Positions 32,814 through 40,424 of a stretch of DNA of 40,424 nucleotides are shown here, in pieces; the first letter of the stretch is position 1, and each line of letters opens with the position of its first letter. Position numbers and translations under genes: made by a program. Below the pieces are notes generated by a model. That model was not told the origin of the DNA, did not search any database, and worked only from the letters and a program-made list of their open reading frames with translations. The DNA comes from JAUYIW01 sp043818555. GTDB taxonomy: Bacteria > Patescibacteriota > Patescibacteriia > UBA9934. Where the stretch lies: contig JBDRFP010000036.1 in assembly GCA_043818555.1 (NCBI GenBank), positions 1 to 40,424 of the forward strand, written 5' to 3'.

Positions 32814-35060
32814 ATGAATCAAATCGTCAAACAAAGTTCCTACACAGCATGGCTGCTGAAAATAATCCGAACCTGCGCCACGCTCGCCCTTTTCACTCCT
32901 TTTGTATTTTCAATGTACTTTCATCACCCGTTCGACTTTGTTCAGGTGACAATCTTTCAGATTCTGATATTTATTATGGTCGCGGCCTGGATATTGCTCA
33001 TTGTTGCAGACCGGAAATATCGACCAAATTGGAAAAACCCTCTCATCATTGCCGTCACCATATTCCTGCTTTCTCTTCTGGTTACTCTGCCATTCAGCGT
33101 CGACCCTTGGCTTTCATTTTGGTCTGATTACAGGCGGATGGGAGTATTCAACTACATCCTTTATTGGTTTTGGTTCATAATTTTATCCTCCACGAACAAA
33201 ACATGGACCGATTGGCGATCACTGCTAATTGTCACAAATGGCGTTGCTCTTGCAATAGGCGCCGTTGGCATAACGCAGGTCAATGGAATGCTCGATGTCA
33301 GCACCAGGGTAATCGCAACTATCGGCAACCCTCTCTACCTGGCGGCCTATGCCCTACTGCACATTTTTATTGCAATCTACCTTTATGTGACGGAGCAACG
33401 GTCGAGCTGGAAACGGTTTTTCGCACTTTCCGCGCTAGTACATTTTTGCGTTCTTATTCTAACGGCGAGCCGGGGGCCGACTCTGGCTTTTTGCGTTGCC
33501 GCAGCAATAGGCGCCGCCTTGTTCATTTGCCTTTCAAAACTTCAACGAAAAAAGAAAAAACTCCTTGCCGTAATTTCAATTATCATTTTGATTACGACCG
33601 TCTCCTCAGCCCTTTGGATGCGCTCGCCTTCAGGTAAGGCAGCGACAGAAGAGTTTGTGCCTCCGCTCATTGCGCGCATGCTTTATTCCGATTTTGGCTT
33701 TGACAGATTAGCGCTTTGGTCTATTGCCCTTGACTCATTCAAGGAACGCCCAATCGCGGGCTGGGGCCTTGAAATGTTCGAGTTGCCGTTCAATGCGCGA
33801 TTTGACCCTGTGAATACCCATACCAACCTCATTGAGCAATGGTACGACCGTGTACACAACCAATACCTGGATATGCTCGTGGCAACTGGAATCGTGGGGG
33901 TCGCTGCTTTTCTATCGATCTGGATAGTCTTGTTTTGGACGCTCACAATGCAACTTTGGCGCAATAAAGATCACAAACAACGCTTAGGGCTGATAGCGTT
34001 ATTCATCTTATTTACCGCCCATGTTGTCCAACAAATCTTCGCGTTCGACACCCCTGCCGCAGCGCTAATTACTTATCTTCTTCTTGCATTTGCTACATTT
34101 GCGATTTCACATAACCGGCCTTTGACTACCGAGCCAGCCAACCGCGCCACAGGCTCGCGCCGCTTAAGTTACATTCTTATCGCTCCTATATTGCTCCTGA
34201 CGCTCTTTGCCCAATACAAAATCAACTTTACGCCAGCTGTGAAAAACTATCAAAAGCTGCAGGGGCGCAACATCCTAAGCTCTGACCATGTAGCCGCTCT
34301 TCAATATTACCGATCGTCAGTTGATACAAAAACGCACCTCATTCATGAAATTCGCAAAATAATTCTCGGAGAACTGTATCCTTGGGGATTTGACGCCCAG
34401 ATTACATCTCCGGAGCTTGAAGAGCTTACAAAATTCATCTCAGAAGAAATGGAAAAATCCGCCAATGAACGGACCTACGACTTCCTAACCCTGTACGCTA
34501 CTTCGCAGGCATACAGGCTGTACGGAGAGTACAATCCTGAAGCTTTGGACAGAGCGGAATATTGGGCCTTGCAGGCGATCGATCTGGCCCCTATGCGTTC
34601 CGAAGGCTATGAAGAGCTGGCTGAAATTGCGCTGGCGCGAGGCGATATTGACTCAACAGTATCCTGGTATGTGAAGGCGTTTGATAGAGCCCAAGAAACA
34701 CCCAAGGTCTACGGCGCTTTAAGATTGAGATTTGCGGAAATGTATATGGCAATGGGAGATTTTGAAGAAGGTTTTCACCAGCTTTCAATGGCAAGGGATA
34801 TGAATTACGACATCTATACAGACACCAGACTGGCTGTACGGATTGCTGACAGCTACACTGAGGAAATGGACATTGCGCAGGCGGTTGAATACCTGGACCA
34901 GGTCGGCACATTCTTTAAGACCAACGCGGCAACGCTTCGCGCGCGGGCAAAAATCCACGCCTACGCCAGTGAATATATTACGGCTCAAATCCTGCTTGAT
35001 AAGCTAAATCTGCAAGATCCGGCGCTGGCTGAGCAAACACGGGAGGAATTGGGGATGTGA
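32814..35060 (+). CDS. Second O-antigen polymerase/ligase-like protein with TPR-like C-terminus
   Basis: 748 residues from MNQIVKQSSYTAWLL; the in-frame upstream codons overlap the previous gene. Collinear with the preceding protein: RKYRPNWKNPLI, LVTLPFSVDPWLSFWSDYRR, TASRGPT, AGWGLEMF, DRVHNQYLDMLVATGIVG and a helical C-terminus with MRSEGYEELAEIALARGD. The pair look like a tandem duplication that has diverged, so they may split polymerase and ligase roles. Last gene of the plus-strand cluster. Confidence 0.9.
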   Translation: MNQIVKQSSYTAWLLKIIRTCATLALFTPFVFSMYFHHPFDFVQVTIFQILIFIMVAAWILLIVADRKYRPNWKNPLIIAVTIFLLSLLVTLPFSVDPWLSFWSDYRRMGVFNYILYWFWFIILSSTNKTWTDWRSLLIVTNGVALAIGAVGITQVNGMLDVSTRVIATIGNPLYLAAYALLHIFIAIYLYVTEQRSSWKRFFALSALVHFCVLILTASRGPTLAFCVAAAIGAALFICLSKLQRKKKKLLAVISIIILITTVSSALWMRSPSGKAATEEFVPPLIARMLYSDFGFDRLALWSIALDSFKERPIAGWGLEMFELPFNARFDPVNTHTNLIEQWYDRVHNQYLDMLVATGIVGVAAFLSIWIVLFWTLTMQLWRNKDHKQRLGLIALFILFTAHVVQQIFAFDTPAAALITYLLLAFATFAISHNRPLTTEPANRATGSRRLSYILIAPILLLTLFAQYKINFTPAVKNYQKLQGRNILSSDHVAALQYYRSSVDTKTHLIHEIRKIILGELYPWGFDAQITSPELEELTKFISEEMEKSANERTYDFLTLYATSQAYRLYGEYNPEALDRAEYWALQAIDLAPMRSEGYEELAEIALARGDIDSTVSWYVKAFDRAQETPKVYGALRLRFAEMYMAMGDFEEGFHQLSMARDMNYDIYTDTRLAVRIADSYTEEMDIAQAVEYLDQVGTFFKTNAATLRARAKIHAYASEYITAQILLDKLNLQDPALAEQTREELGM

Positions 35061-35081
35061 AAAAGGAGTTTATTGCGGTAT

Positions 35082-35118
35082 GCGCGGAGCTTAAAATGAG
35101 CTTAGAAGAGCTTATTAG
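35082..35118. repeat. Family F words after the glycan cluster
   Basis: CGGAGCTTAAAATGAGC, TTAGAAGAGCTTATTAGC repeated at 11-base spacing. Confidence 0.5.
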
Positions 35119-35215
35119 CACATACAGGCTACGGATTTTTTTCAGATGTACAGATCGAGAAGCTCGTAATCCATTCTGTAAATCTGTACCGATCTGTAGT
35201 CTGTAGGTAAACCAG
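35108..35215. repeat. Intergenic inverted repeat, family D copy 2
   Basis: CAGATGTACAGATCG, then TCTGTAAATCTGTACCGATC and TGTAGTCTGTAGG: the same ACAGAT words as at 5175-5290. Confidence 0.55.
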
Positions 35216-35227
35216 CTTCAAGTACCA

Positions 35228-35258
35228 AAAAACCGCCGATTTGACTCGGCGGTCTTTT
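35228..35258. terminator. Bidirectional terminator between convergent genes
   Basis: ACCGCCGA-TTTGAC-TCGGCGGT flanked by an A-run and CTTTTTGG. It ends the glycan cluster from the left and the surface-protein operon from the right. Confidence 0.85.
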
Positions 35259-35271
35259 TGGTAAATTTTGA

Positions 35272-35490
35272 CTAACCCTCCGCTATCTCGACAGTGGCTT
35301 CTACATTCCCACTAATGACTTCCACAGACATTTCAACCTCAGTTTCGCTTGAAATCTCTTCGTCATCCGCTGATGGGAAACCTATCTCCGATAGCACTCC
35401 GGCCTCGAATACGCCGGCAAGTTCGAGCAAGAGCCACGCTGCAAGCAGCGTAACAATAACGGCGAGTGTCGTTAGGACATTTTTGCTCAT
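35272..35490 (-). CDS. Small single-pass membrane protein with acidic exterior
   Basis: 72 residues. Residues 5-27 are a membrane segment (LTTLAVIVTLLAAWLLLELAG) with Lys before it, so the acidic remainder (DDEEISSETEVEMSVEV) is probably outside. No known family. It lies 11 bases after the cysteine-rich surface protein and is probably co-transcribed with it. Confidence 0.7.
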   Translation of the reverse strand: MSKNVLTTLAVIVTLLAAWLLLELAGVFEAGVLSEIGFPSADDEEISSETEVEMSVEVISGNVEATVEIAEG

Positions 35491-35501
35491 AATTTTTTCG
35501 A

Positions 35502-36506
35502 TTAAGCGCCGTTACCTGTACAGTCGTCGATCTCTGTCTTTGTAGTTACCGTAGCACCTACAGTACAAGTTCCACCGACTCCGCTTGCCGGAATAGTAAT
35601 TCCAAACCATGCAGTGTCGCTGGTTTTGTAAGTTTCGCTTGTTCGCCTGCACAAAGATGCCACACTGTCTACTCCACCGGTTTCATCAGTAAAATCAATC
35701 TGCTGGTCACCTGTGGTAAGCGCTGTGGTCATTGACGCGTATGCGTCTGTTGCAGTATCGAACTTTTGGTTGCCGACCGGGATTGTACCGTCAATGGAGC
35801 AAGTCATGTTCGCTCCATCTGCCCTAATCTGCGCATCCGCGTCAGCGTTACCATTATTTGTACCCGTTACCTCGAATCCGGTAGCAGATGTACCTCCAAG
35901 AGCCAGCTCACCGTAGTCAATGGGGCTTGGCGAGAAGGCAACGGATGCATTCTCGGTAACTTCAAAGGTATTGGTGGCACTATGTGAACCTGCTGTTGCG
36001 TCCGTTGCCGTAACCTTGATGGTCCAGTCATCAGAAGCAAAAGGAGCTACAGTAGTGGCATCCATATAATGCTGAGTGGCGATGTCGCACTTAAAGTACG
36101 CCGATGTAGGACCGATACCCACTTCATTCGCGCATGTTAAGATATAACAATCATTTCCATCACTGCCACAACTATCTCCTGAGCCGGTTCTATACACGAC
36201 TGCCACAACGCCTGTGGCTGGGTCAATATCATCGATACCATTGGTGTCGGTGACTGTTGCAATAATATCTGAGAGCTGAGTAGTACCAGTACCGGATGTA
36301 TAGTTTGCAATATGACTACAGCTCGAAGGCACTCCATCATTAGGACAAATTTTAACAGCGGAGACCACTGGCGCAACATTGGTAATTAACACAGTCGCCT
36401 CTTCGGCCTGCGAACGCACCAATACAAGCGCGATTATTACAAACAAGCCAATCAAGAGGAGAGCGCCTCCCAGCACTAGGCTTGTTGTGTTATTTTTTTC
36501 TGCCAT
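35502..36506 (-). CDS. Membrane-anchored cysteine-rich surface protein
   Basis: 334 residues. N-terminal signal-anchor (residues 10-33), no cleavage motif. The rest is Thr/Gly/Ala/Asp-rich, beta-type sequence with repeats of Ig-like character (PVVSAVKICPND, WTIKVTATDA, FEVTENASVAFSPSP). Ten cysteines, an even number, in CxxxxxxxxC-type clusters, suggest disulfides outside the cell. Transcribed from 36582-36587. The function is unknown; a surface layer or adhesin role is plausible. Confidence 0.8.
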   Translation of the reverse strand: MAEKNNTTSLVLGGALLLIGLFVIIALVLVRSQAEEATVLITNVAPVVSAVKICPNDGVPSSCSHIANYTSGTGTTQLSDIIATVTDTNGIDDIDPATGVVAVVYRTGSGDSCGSDGNDCYILTCANEVGIGPTSAYFKCDIATQHYMDATTVAPFASDDWTIKVTATDATAGSHSATNTFEVTENASVAFSPSPIDYGELALGGTSATGFEVTGTNNGNADADAQIRADGANMTCSIDGTIPVGNQKFDTATDAYASMTTALTTGDQQIDFTDETGGVDSVASLCRRTSETYKTSDTAWFGITIPASGVGGTCTVGATVTTKTEIDDCTGNGA

Positions 36507-36581
36507 AAATTTAATTTATGAATTAATATTTTAATTGAATAATACAAATTTGGTTCGACCTACCCAAATTCGAGTATTATT

Positions 36582-36587
36582 ATTATA
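36582..36587 (-). promoter_or_regulatory. Extended -10 promoter of the cysteine-rich protein
   Basis: TGG-TATAAT on the minus strand; predicted start near 36575, leader about 69 bases. No good -35. Confidence 0.5.
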
Positions 36588-36614
36588 CCATTGTTTGTAT
36601 TTTAATCCTCTTGT

Positions 36615-38339
36615 TTAGAGTGAAATTGTCCACAGGTCATCGTCACTATTTTCTTGAGTCAGTCTGCTGGAATCTGCCTGTGGTCTTTGTGTTTGCTTGG
36701 GTTGTGGCTGAGAGGGCTTTGACTGCGGGGGCTTGGGGGCTAGTGGAACCGGAGGGGTTTCCGGAGCCACGGGAGCTATCGGGACTTGCATGGCAGGTTG
36801 CTGTTCCGCCGGTTGTAACGGTGGCGATTGCACAACAACTCCTGCGGACATTTTGCTGGATTTGTCAGATAATTCAGCCCTGTTGTCATTATTTGAATCA
36901 ATACGAGCTGTTGCTTTTACCTGCGCGCCCGCGTACAACTTGTCTGCGGTTACGGCCAAAGCCCACTGTTTATTTTGTACAAAGGCGGTTCCTAATGGCT
37001 TATTGTCGATAAACACCTCCACAAGTGAGCCGTCTGCCGTTATGGATGTGCCGGTTATTGCAGTTGATTTGGCATAAATTGGCGCGTTTACTACCGGGGG
37101 CTCCAATTTCTTTTTCCTGCGTTTTAACAAAGCAAGCAAGAACACTGCTAAAATCACAAATAACAGCGCGCCAAGCCCGGACATTGCCAAAACAAACGGG
37201 CTATAGGCCCTAAGCACGGTTATATTTATACTGTTCGTACCGGACACTTTATTACCATATTCCACATAGGCAATAAATTTATACACTCCGGGCTGGTCTA
37301 ATCTGGTAACCCCGCGCAATGTAACGGTCTCCCCTACCCCAACTGTCACGCTTTCGCCCATTAGGGTATCGACCAGTGTTTCATCGCTTGAATATATTTC
37401 AACCACAAGTCTACTTACAACCGGGATCTCGCCGATATTTTCAAACTGCCCTGAAAGAGCGATTGTTTCCCGAACTTCGTATTCGGTTTTATTGCTCGTA
37501 AACCCGGAAAACTCGCCGAATTGTTTTAATGTTCCGGATAAAAAAACCTCGAATGCTTCTGACGCTGAATATACAAGAGTGTTATTAAAAAAGAAATTCG
37601 CAGTTAAAATGTAGTCCCCGGCCACTTCCAAGATACCTATTTCCTGTGTTATTTCTTCGGTCGCCCCTGCTGTTACATAATCAATGTCTGCACCCTCTAC
37701 AGAAGTTGACAACATGGTCTCCCCGCTACCTGCGTCGTAAACTATAAAATCAATTATGTCAGGCCTCCATGCAACATTCCCGCTATTTTCAACAGTATAT
37801 TTTGCCATGATTGGCAACCCCTCTTCGCTTGGCAGAACTTTAAAATCCAGGATTTCAAACTCTATAGTTTGTCTGTCCGTAACCGTGAAGTAAACGCCCA
37901 ACCCTACTCCACGTCTGAGTATTACTCCGGCAGTGCCCTTCATGTCACCCGTATCAATCTCCGTAGGCAAGAATTCGATCTTGGCATTATACTCACCTAT
38001 GGGTGCTCCCTTTGGCAGAATAGAAAACGAGTATAAATGCTGGGATTCTCCAACCTGAAACACAAAACCGTCGTCCACAATAATAAATTCCGCATCTTCA
38101 CCAAGCACGCTTACTTCAATTGGCATCTCCGTAGTTGAGTCTGACCTGCCTATAATAACTTCCTGATAATACGGAACATCCCTCAGGATGTCGTCTGCAT
38201 AAATAGTTGGCGGAGAAATGCCTAAAACGGAATAGTCTGCAAAACAATCTCCCGGCAACAAGGTAAATAGGAAAATAATGCACGGTACTGCCAATAGACA
38301 ATGTAAAAACGAACGCCTGATCAATAATTTGATTTTCAT
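36615..38339 (-). CDS. Signal-peptide surface protein with Ig-like domains, membrane anchor and Pro/Gln-rich tail
   Basis: 574 residues from MKIKLLIRRSFLHCLL; the longer frame is rejected because GGAGAGG sits just before this ATG. The signal peptide ends near DCFA. The mature N-terminus has LGISPPTIYAD, shared with the protein at 39088. Beta-rich Ig-like domains span about 30-370, a membrane segment lies near 380-405 (ALLFVILAVFLLALL) and is followed by KRRKKK. Then come another Ig-like stretch (ITADGSLVEVFIDNKPLGTA) and a Pro/Gln-rich tail. By the positive-inside rule that last domain would be cytoplasmic, which is odd. Confidence 0.82.
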   Translation of the reverse strand: MKIKLLIRRSFLHCLLAVPCIIFLFTLLPGDCFADYSVLGISPPTIYADDILRDVPYYQEVIIGRSDSTTEMPIEVSVLGEDAEFIIVDDGFVFQVGESQHLYSFSILPKGAPIGEYNAKIEFLPTEIDTGDMKGTAGVILRRGVGLGVYFTVTDRQTIEFEILDFKVLPSEEGLPIMAKYTVENSGNVAWRPDIIDFIVYDAGSGETMLSTSVEGADIDYVTAGATEEITQEIGILEVAGDYILTANFFFNNTLVYSASEAFEVFLSGTLKQFGEFSGFTSNKTEYEVRETIALSGQFENIGEIPVVSRLVVEIYSSDETLVDTLMGESVTVGVGETVTLRGVTRLDQPGVYKFIAYVEYGNKVSGTNSINITVLRAYSPFVLAMSGLGALLFVILAVFLLALLKRRKKKLEPPVVNAPIYAKSTAITGTSITADGSLVEVFIDNKPLGTAFVQNKQWALAVTADKLYAGAQVKATARIDSNNDNRAELSDKSSKMSAGVVVQSPPLQPAEQQPAMQVPIAPVAPETPPVPLAPKPPQSKPSQPQPKQTQRPQADSSRLTQENSDDDLWTISL

Positions 38340-38346
38340 ACCTCTC

Positions 38347-38526
38347 CTAAGTTTCTTTTTTTTTGTCATTGCCGTGACGATTTCTGGAATAGACAAATCC
38401 GTAAATCAATGTTGCAACAACATAGCCAATAATAAATCCCTGTATTAACGGGGAACTAATTAACACAGATAATTCGGTCGCCATAAGTTTCATCAGCGCC
38501 TCTATTCCTTGTACAAGGTTATCCAT
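38347..38526 (-). CDS. Small membrane protein, first gene of the surface operon
   Basis: 59 residues: MDNLVQGIEALMKLMATELS, then a single hydrophobic segment (LIQGFIIGYVVATLIYGFVY), then a basic tail (SRNRHGNDKKKET). The stop TAG overlaps the Shine-Dalgarno of the next gene. Predicted transcription begins at the A of the ATG, so the message may be leaderless. The start codon is 14 bases from that of the divergent signal peptidase. No family recognised. Confidence 0.65.
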   Translation of the reverse strand: MDNLVQGIEALMKLMATELSVLISSPLIQGFIIGYVVATLIYGFVYSRNRHGNDKKKET

Positions 38527-38543
38527 GATATGATTATACCATG
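38524..38543. promoter_or_regulatory. Symmetric divergent promoter, both transcripts predicted leaderless
   Basis: Plus: TGA-TATGAT (-10 at 38529-38534), predicted +1 at 38541, the A of the signal peptidase ATG. Minus: TGG-TATAAT (-10 at 38538-38533), predicted +1 at 38526, the A of the small gene's ATG. The two -10 boxes overlap by two bases and each TG extension uses bases of the opposite gene's start codon or its neighbour. Confidence 0.6.
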
Positions 38544-39065
38544 TTTCAAGATATGCTTAAATTTTTAGAGCGATCCCTGTTGACACTTTTTGTAATTTTT
38601 TTTATTGGAGGAGTTTTTAACTTTCTGGTCGCTGAAATCAGCGAGGTGAATGGACGATCCATGGAGCCAACCCTTCGGGACGGAGAATTAATAGTTATAG
38701 ACAAGCTCACTCTGCTCACCACAAAACCAAAGCGCGGACAAATTGTCAGCGCTTTTGGTGAATATGAAAATCTGTTGGTTGTAAAACGGATAATCGGATT
38801 GCCCGGTGAAACAGTAATACTGCGTGACGGCAGAGTGCTCATTGAGGATACGAACGGAGATGAACACGAACTTATCGAGCTCTACCTTGGATCTGACATA
38901 GAGACCCTCCCCTTGCGTGGATGTAATTTTGATTATGAAATCCCAGAAGGTGAATACTTTCTTATGGGTGATAATCGCGCTCACAGTACAGATTCACGAA
39001 GTTACGGGACAATACCCAGAAATGACATAGTTGGAATTGTGCGCGCAATTCCTATTATTGACTAG
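38541..39065 (+). CDS. lepB: Type I signal peptidase
   Basis: 174 residues. One membrane segment (12-30), catalytic Ser40 in GRSMEPTLRDGE, catalytic Lys82 in VVKRIIGLPGE, and box E MGDNRAHSTDSRSYG (142-156). The short, single-anchor form common in CPR and Gram-positive bacteria. It cleaves signal peptides at the membrane's outer face, and both neighbours (36615 and 39088) are likely substrates because they carry cleavable signal peptides. Confidence 0.95.
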   Translation: MFQDMLKFLERSLLTLFVIFFIGGVFNFLVAEISEVNGRSMEPTLRDGELIVIDKLTLLTTKPKRGQIVSAFGEYENLLVVKRIIGLPGETVILRDGRVLIEDTNGDEHELIELYLGSDIETLPLRGCNFDYEIPEGEYFLMGDNRAHSTDSRSYGTIPRNDIVGIVRAIPIID

Positions 39066-39087
39066 ACCCAACCCATGCCAATGCCTG

Positions 39088-39957
39088 CTATCGGCGTTTT
39101 TTTATTATCAAATACATCATTACTACCATTACTAGCGCAACAGCAACAGAAAGTACGATAATCGTCGCGTCCACTGTCCATACATACGGCAACACAGTGA
39201 AACTTTCGCTTGCGCTGAACAATTCCGTGCCCTCATAAGACAATATATAATCCGCTCTATACTCTCCTTCTTCAAGACCGTCCACGGTAAAATCTACCTG
39301 GTCTAACTCAAGGCAGAGTAAATCTGTGCTGTCAGAAACAATAGTTTTAACAAAATCTCCGTTACTGTCGTACAGTTCAACCTTATATTCTAAGCTCGGA
39401 ATTGGATTAAGGCTGTAGTTGCGTAACGCAAATGTGCCGGTGGCCGACTTATTAAACATGCCTGAGTGTGTATCGAGATCAATGCCTTCTATAGCAACTC
39501 TTTCTGACTGTAAAAACGCGAGAAAATCTTCGTTACTGACCACTTCAAAATTTAATACTCCTTCCACGCCAAACCTAAGCACCACTCCTTCTCCGACAGC
39601 TCTTGCCTTCTCTTGCAAAATTTCAAAAGTATTTTTATAGCTACCAAGCTCCAAGCCTGCCGTATCGATACTATAATCATACCTGTACTGCTCAACTCCT
39701 AAAGGCAAAGTGAGCTCAACTCCGATTGGTAATATTAAATAGCCGTCTTCTCCAACCGTTAAAGTAAACGACTCTTCCTTATCCGGTTCGCTACGCAAGA
39801 TTAAAAACGATGACTGCACACTTTCTCCCTGTGGGATCTTAATGTCTACGCTTGGCGGTGAAATCCCAAGCGCATACTCTGCGCGGGCGTCCGGGGCGGC
39901 AAAGCCAGAAATAAGTACTGCAAACAAAAATACAAACAAAACCTTGGCTATTTTCAT
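39088..39957 (-). CDS. Signal-peptide, single-anchor Ig-like surface protein
   Basis: 289 residues. Signal peptide with an ARA cleavage motif (PDARA-EYALG, near residue 26), then LGISPPSVDIKIPQGE, shared with the protein at 36615. Beta-rich domains, a membrane segment near the end (TIIVLSVAVALVMVVMMYLI) and a short basic end (KKRR). A smaller paralog of the 36615 protein without the tail. It starts one base after murA. Confidence 0.85.
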   Translation of the reverse strand: MKIAKVLFVFLFAVLISGFAAPDARAEYALGISPPSVDIKIPQGESVQSSFLILRSEPDKEESFTLTVGEDGYLILPIGVELTLPLGVEQYRYDYSIDTAGLELGSYKNTFEILQEKARAVGEGVVLRFGVEGVLNFEVVSNEDFLAFLQSERVAIEGIDLDTHSGMFNKSATGTFALRNYSLNPIPSLEYKVELYDSNGDFVKTIVSDSTDLLCLELDQVDFTVDGLEEGEYRADYILSYEGTELFSASESFTVLPYVWTVDATIIVLSVAVALVMVVMMYLIIKKRR

Positions 39958-39958
39958 A

Positions 39959-40424
39959 CTATTCGATTGTTAATTCCGCGCCAATAGCACGGAGTTTTTC
40001 GTATAAATCTTCGTAACCTCGCTCCAGGTGTTCAACACCGTCAATTACGGATGTGCCGTCGGCCACAAGCGCAGCAATCACATAGGCGAGCCCTGCGCGA
40101 ATGTCGGGAACGGTCATTTCTGTGGCCACAAGCTCGACCGGGCCGTTTATTATTGCGGAGTGTTTGTAATTCTTGCCCTTGAACCTGCATTCAATATCGC
40201 CAACACAATCTTTCGACAATTCAATATCTGCGCCCATTTTACCAAGAATCTCAGTATAACCAAAGCGGTCTTGCATTACTGTCTCGTGGATAACCGATTT
40301 TCCCTCAGCAAGCGTTAGCACGACCAGAAAAGGCTGTTGCCAGTCGGTCATAAATCCGGGGTGGGTGTCGGTTTCGATTTCTATCGCCTTGTACTTCGTG
40401 GCGCCACGAAACATTATCCCTTCT
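39959..40424 (-). CDS. murA: UDP-N-acetylglucosamine 1-carboxyvinyltransferase, C-terminal part
   Basis: The frame runs off the right edge, so only about 155 C-terminal residues are seen. THPGFMTDWQQPFLVVLTLAEG corresponds to the conserved HPAFPTDMQAQF-type region, and ATDIRAGLAYVIAALVADG-like and HLERGYEDLYEKLRAIGA are the family end. The enzyme makes the first committed peptidoglycan precursor; the catalytic Cys lies outside the window. An ATG at 40414 is internal, not the start. Confidence 0.93.
   Translation of the reverse strand, partial: EGIMFRGATKYKAIEIETDTHPGFMTDWQQPFLVVLTLAEGKSVIHETVMQDRFGYTEILGKMGADIELSKDCVGDIECRFKGKNYKHSAIINGPVELVATEMTVPDIRAGLAYVIAALVADGTSVIDGVEHLERGYEDLYEKLRAIGAELTIE

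Noticed and set aside
1..40424. Recoded TGA (Gracilibacteria-type code)
   Set aside because: Several complete genes end at TGA at the expected place, such as rpsJ and the GT2 gene.

Overview
The window looks like a chromosomal piece of a Candidate Phyla Radiation (Patescibacteria, probably Parcubacteria-type) bacterium. The clues are a full str/S10/spc ribosomal protein cluster with no rpmD (L30) between rpsE and rplO, few Shine-Dalgarno sequences, compact operons, small surface proteins without recognisable relatives, and no sign of a recoded stop (TGA ends genes such as the GT2 at 28019). The taxonomic call is an inference; no 16S gene is present.

Layout. 1-230: tail of a DDE transposase running off the left edge, abutting an odd cold-shock-domain protein (205-1491, minus). 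1630-20182: ribosomal block, all minus, so transcribed right to left: rpsL, rpsG, fusA, then two lineage-type genes (15796-16401 and 15067-15492), then tuf, rpsJ, rplC, rplD, rplW, rplB, rpsS, rplV, rpsC, rplP, rpmC, rpsQ, rplN, rplX, rplE, rpsN, rpsH, rplF, rplR, rpsE, rplO, secY and a terminator. 20282-26136 (minus): cysC, cysD, cysN, cysQ, a SAM methyltransferase, a frameshifted sulfotransferase, and an M50 protease. 26294-35060 (plus): a second sulfotransferase, GT2 and GT4 glycosyltransferases, a polyprenyl sugar-phosphate transferase, and two tandem O-antigen polymerase/ligase-like proteins with TPR-like tails. 35272-39957: membrane-anchored surface proteins around a type I signal peptidase. 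39959 to the right edge: C-terminal part of murA.

How it fits together. The cys genes make activated sulfate (APS, then PAPS) and recycle its by-product PAP. No PAPS reductase or sulfite reductase is present, and two sulfotransferase-like genes sit in the same divergent locus as a lipid-linked glycan assembly line. The simplest reading is a dedicated system for sulfating a surface polysaccharide, unexpected in such a reduced lineage and the main find here.

The second find is non-coding. Gaps between ribosomal and other genes are packed with families of imperfect inverted repeats built from short words (families A-G in the feature list), a roughly 20-bp-period array upstream of tuf, and two larger hairpin elements that exactly fill the rpsJ-rplC and cysD-cysN gaps. 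A third is a symmetric divergent promoter (38524-38543) whose two extended -10 boxes place both predicted transcription starts on the A of the two ATG codons. No tRNA, rRNA or CRISPR was seen.
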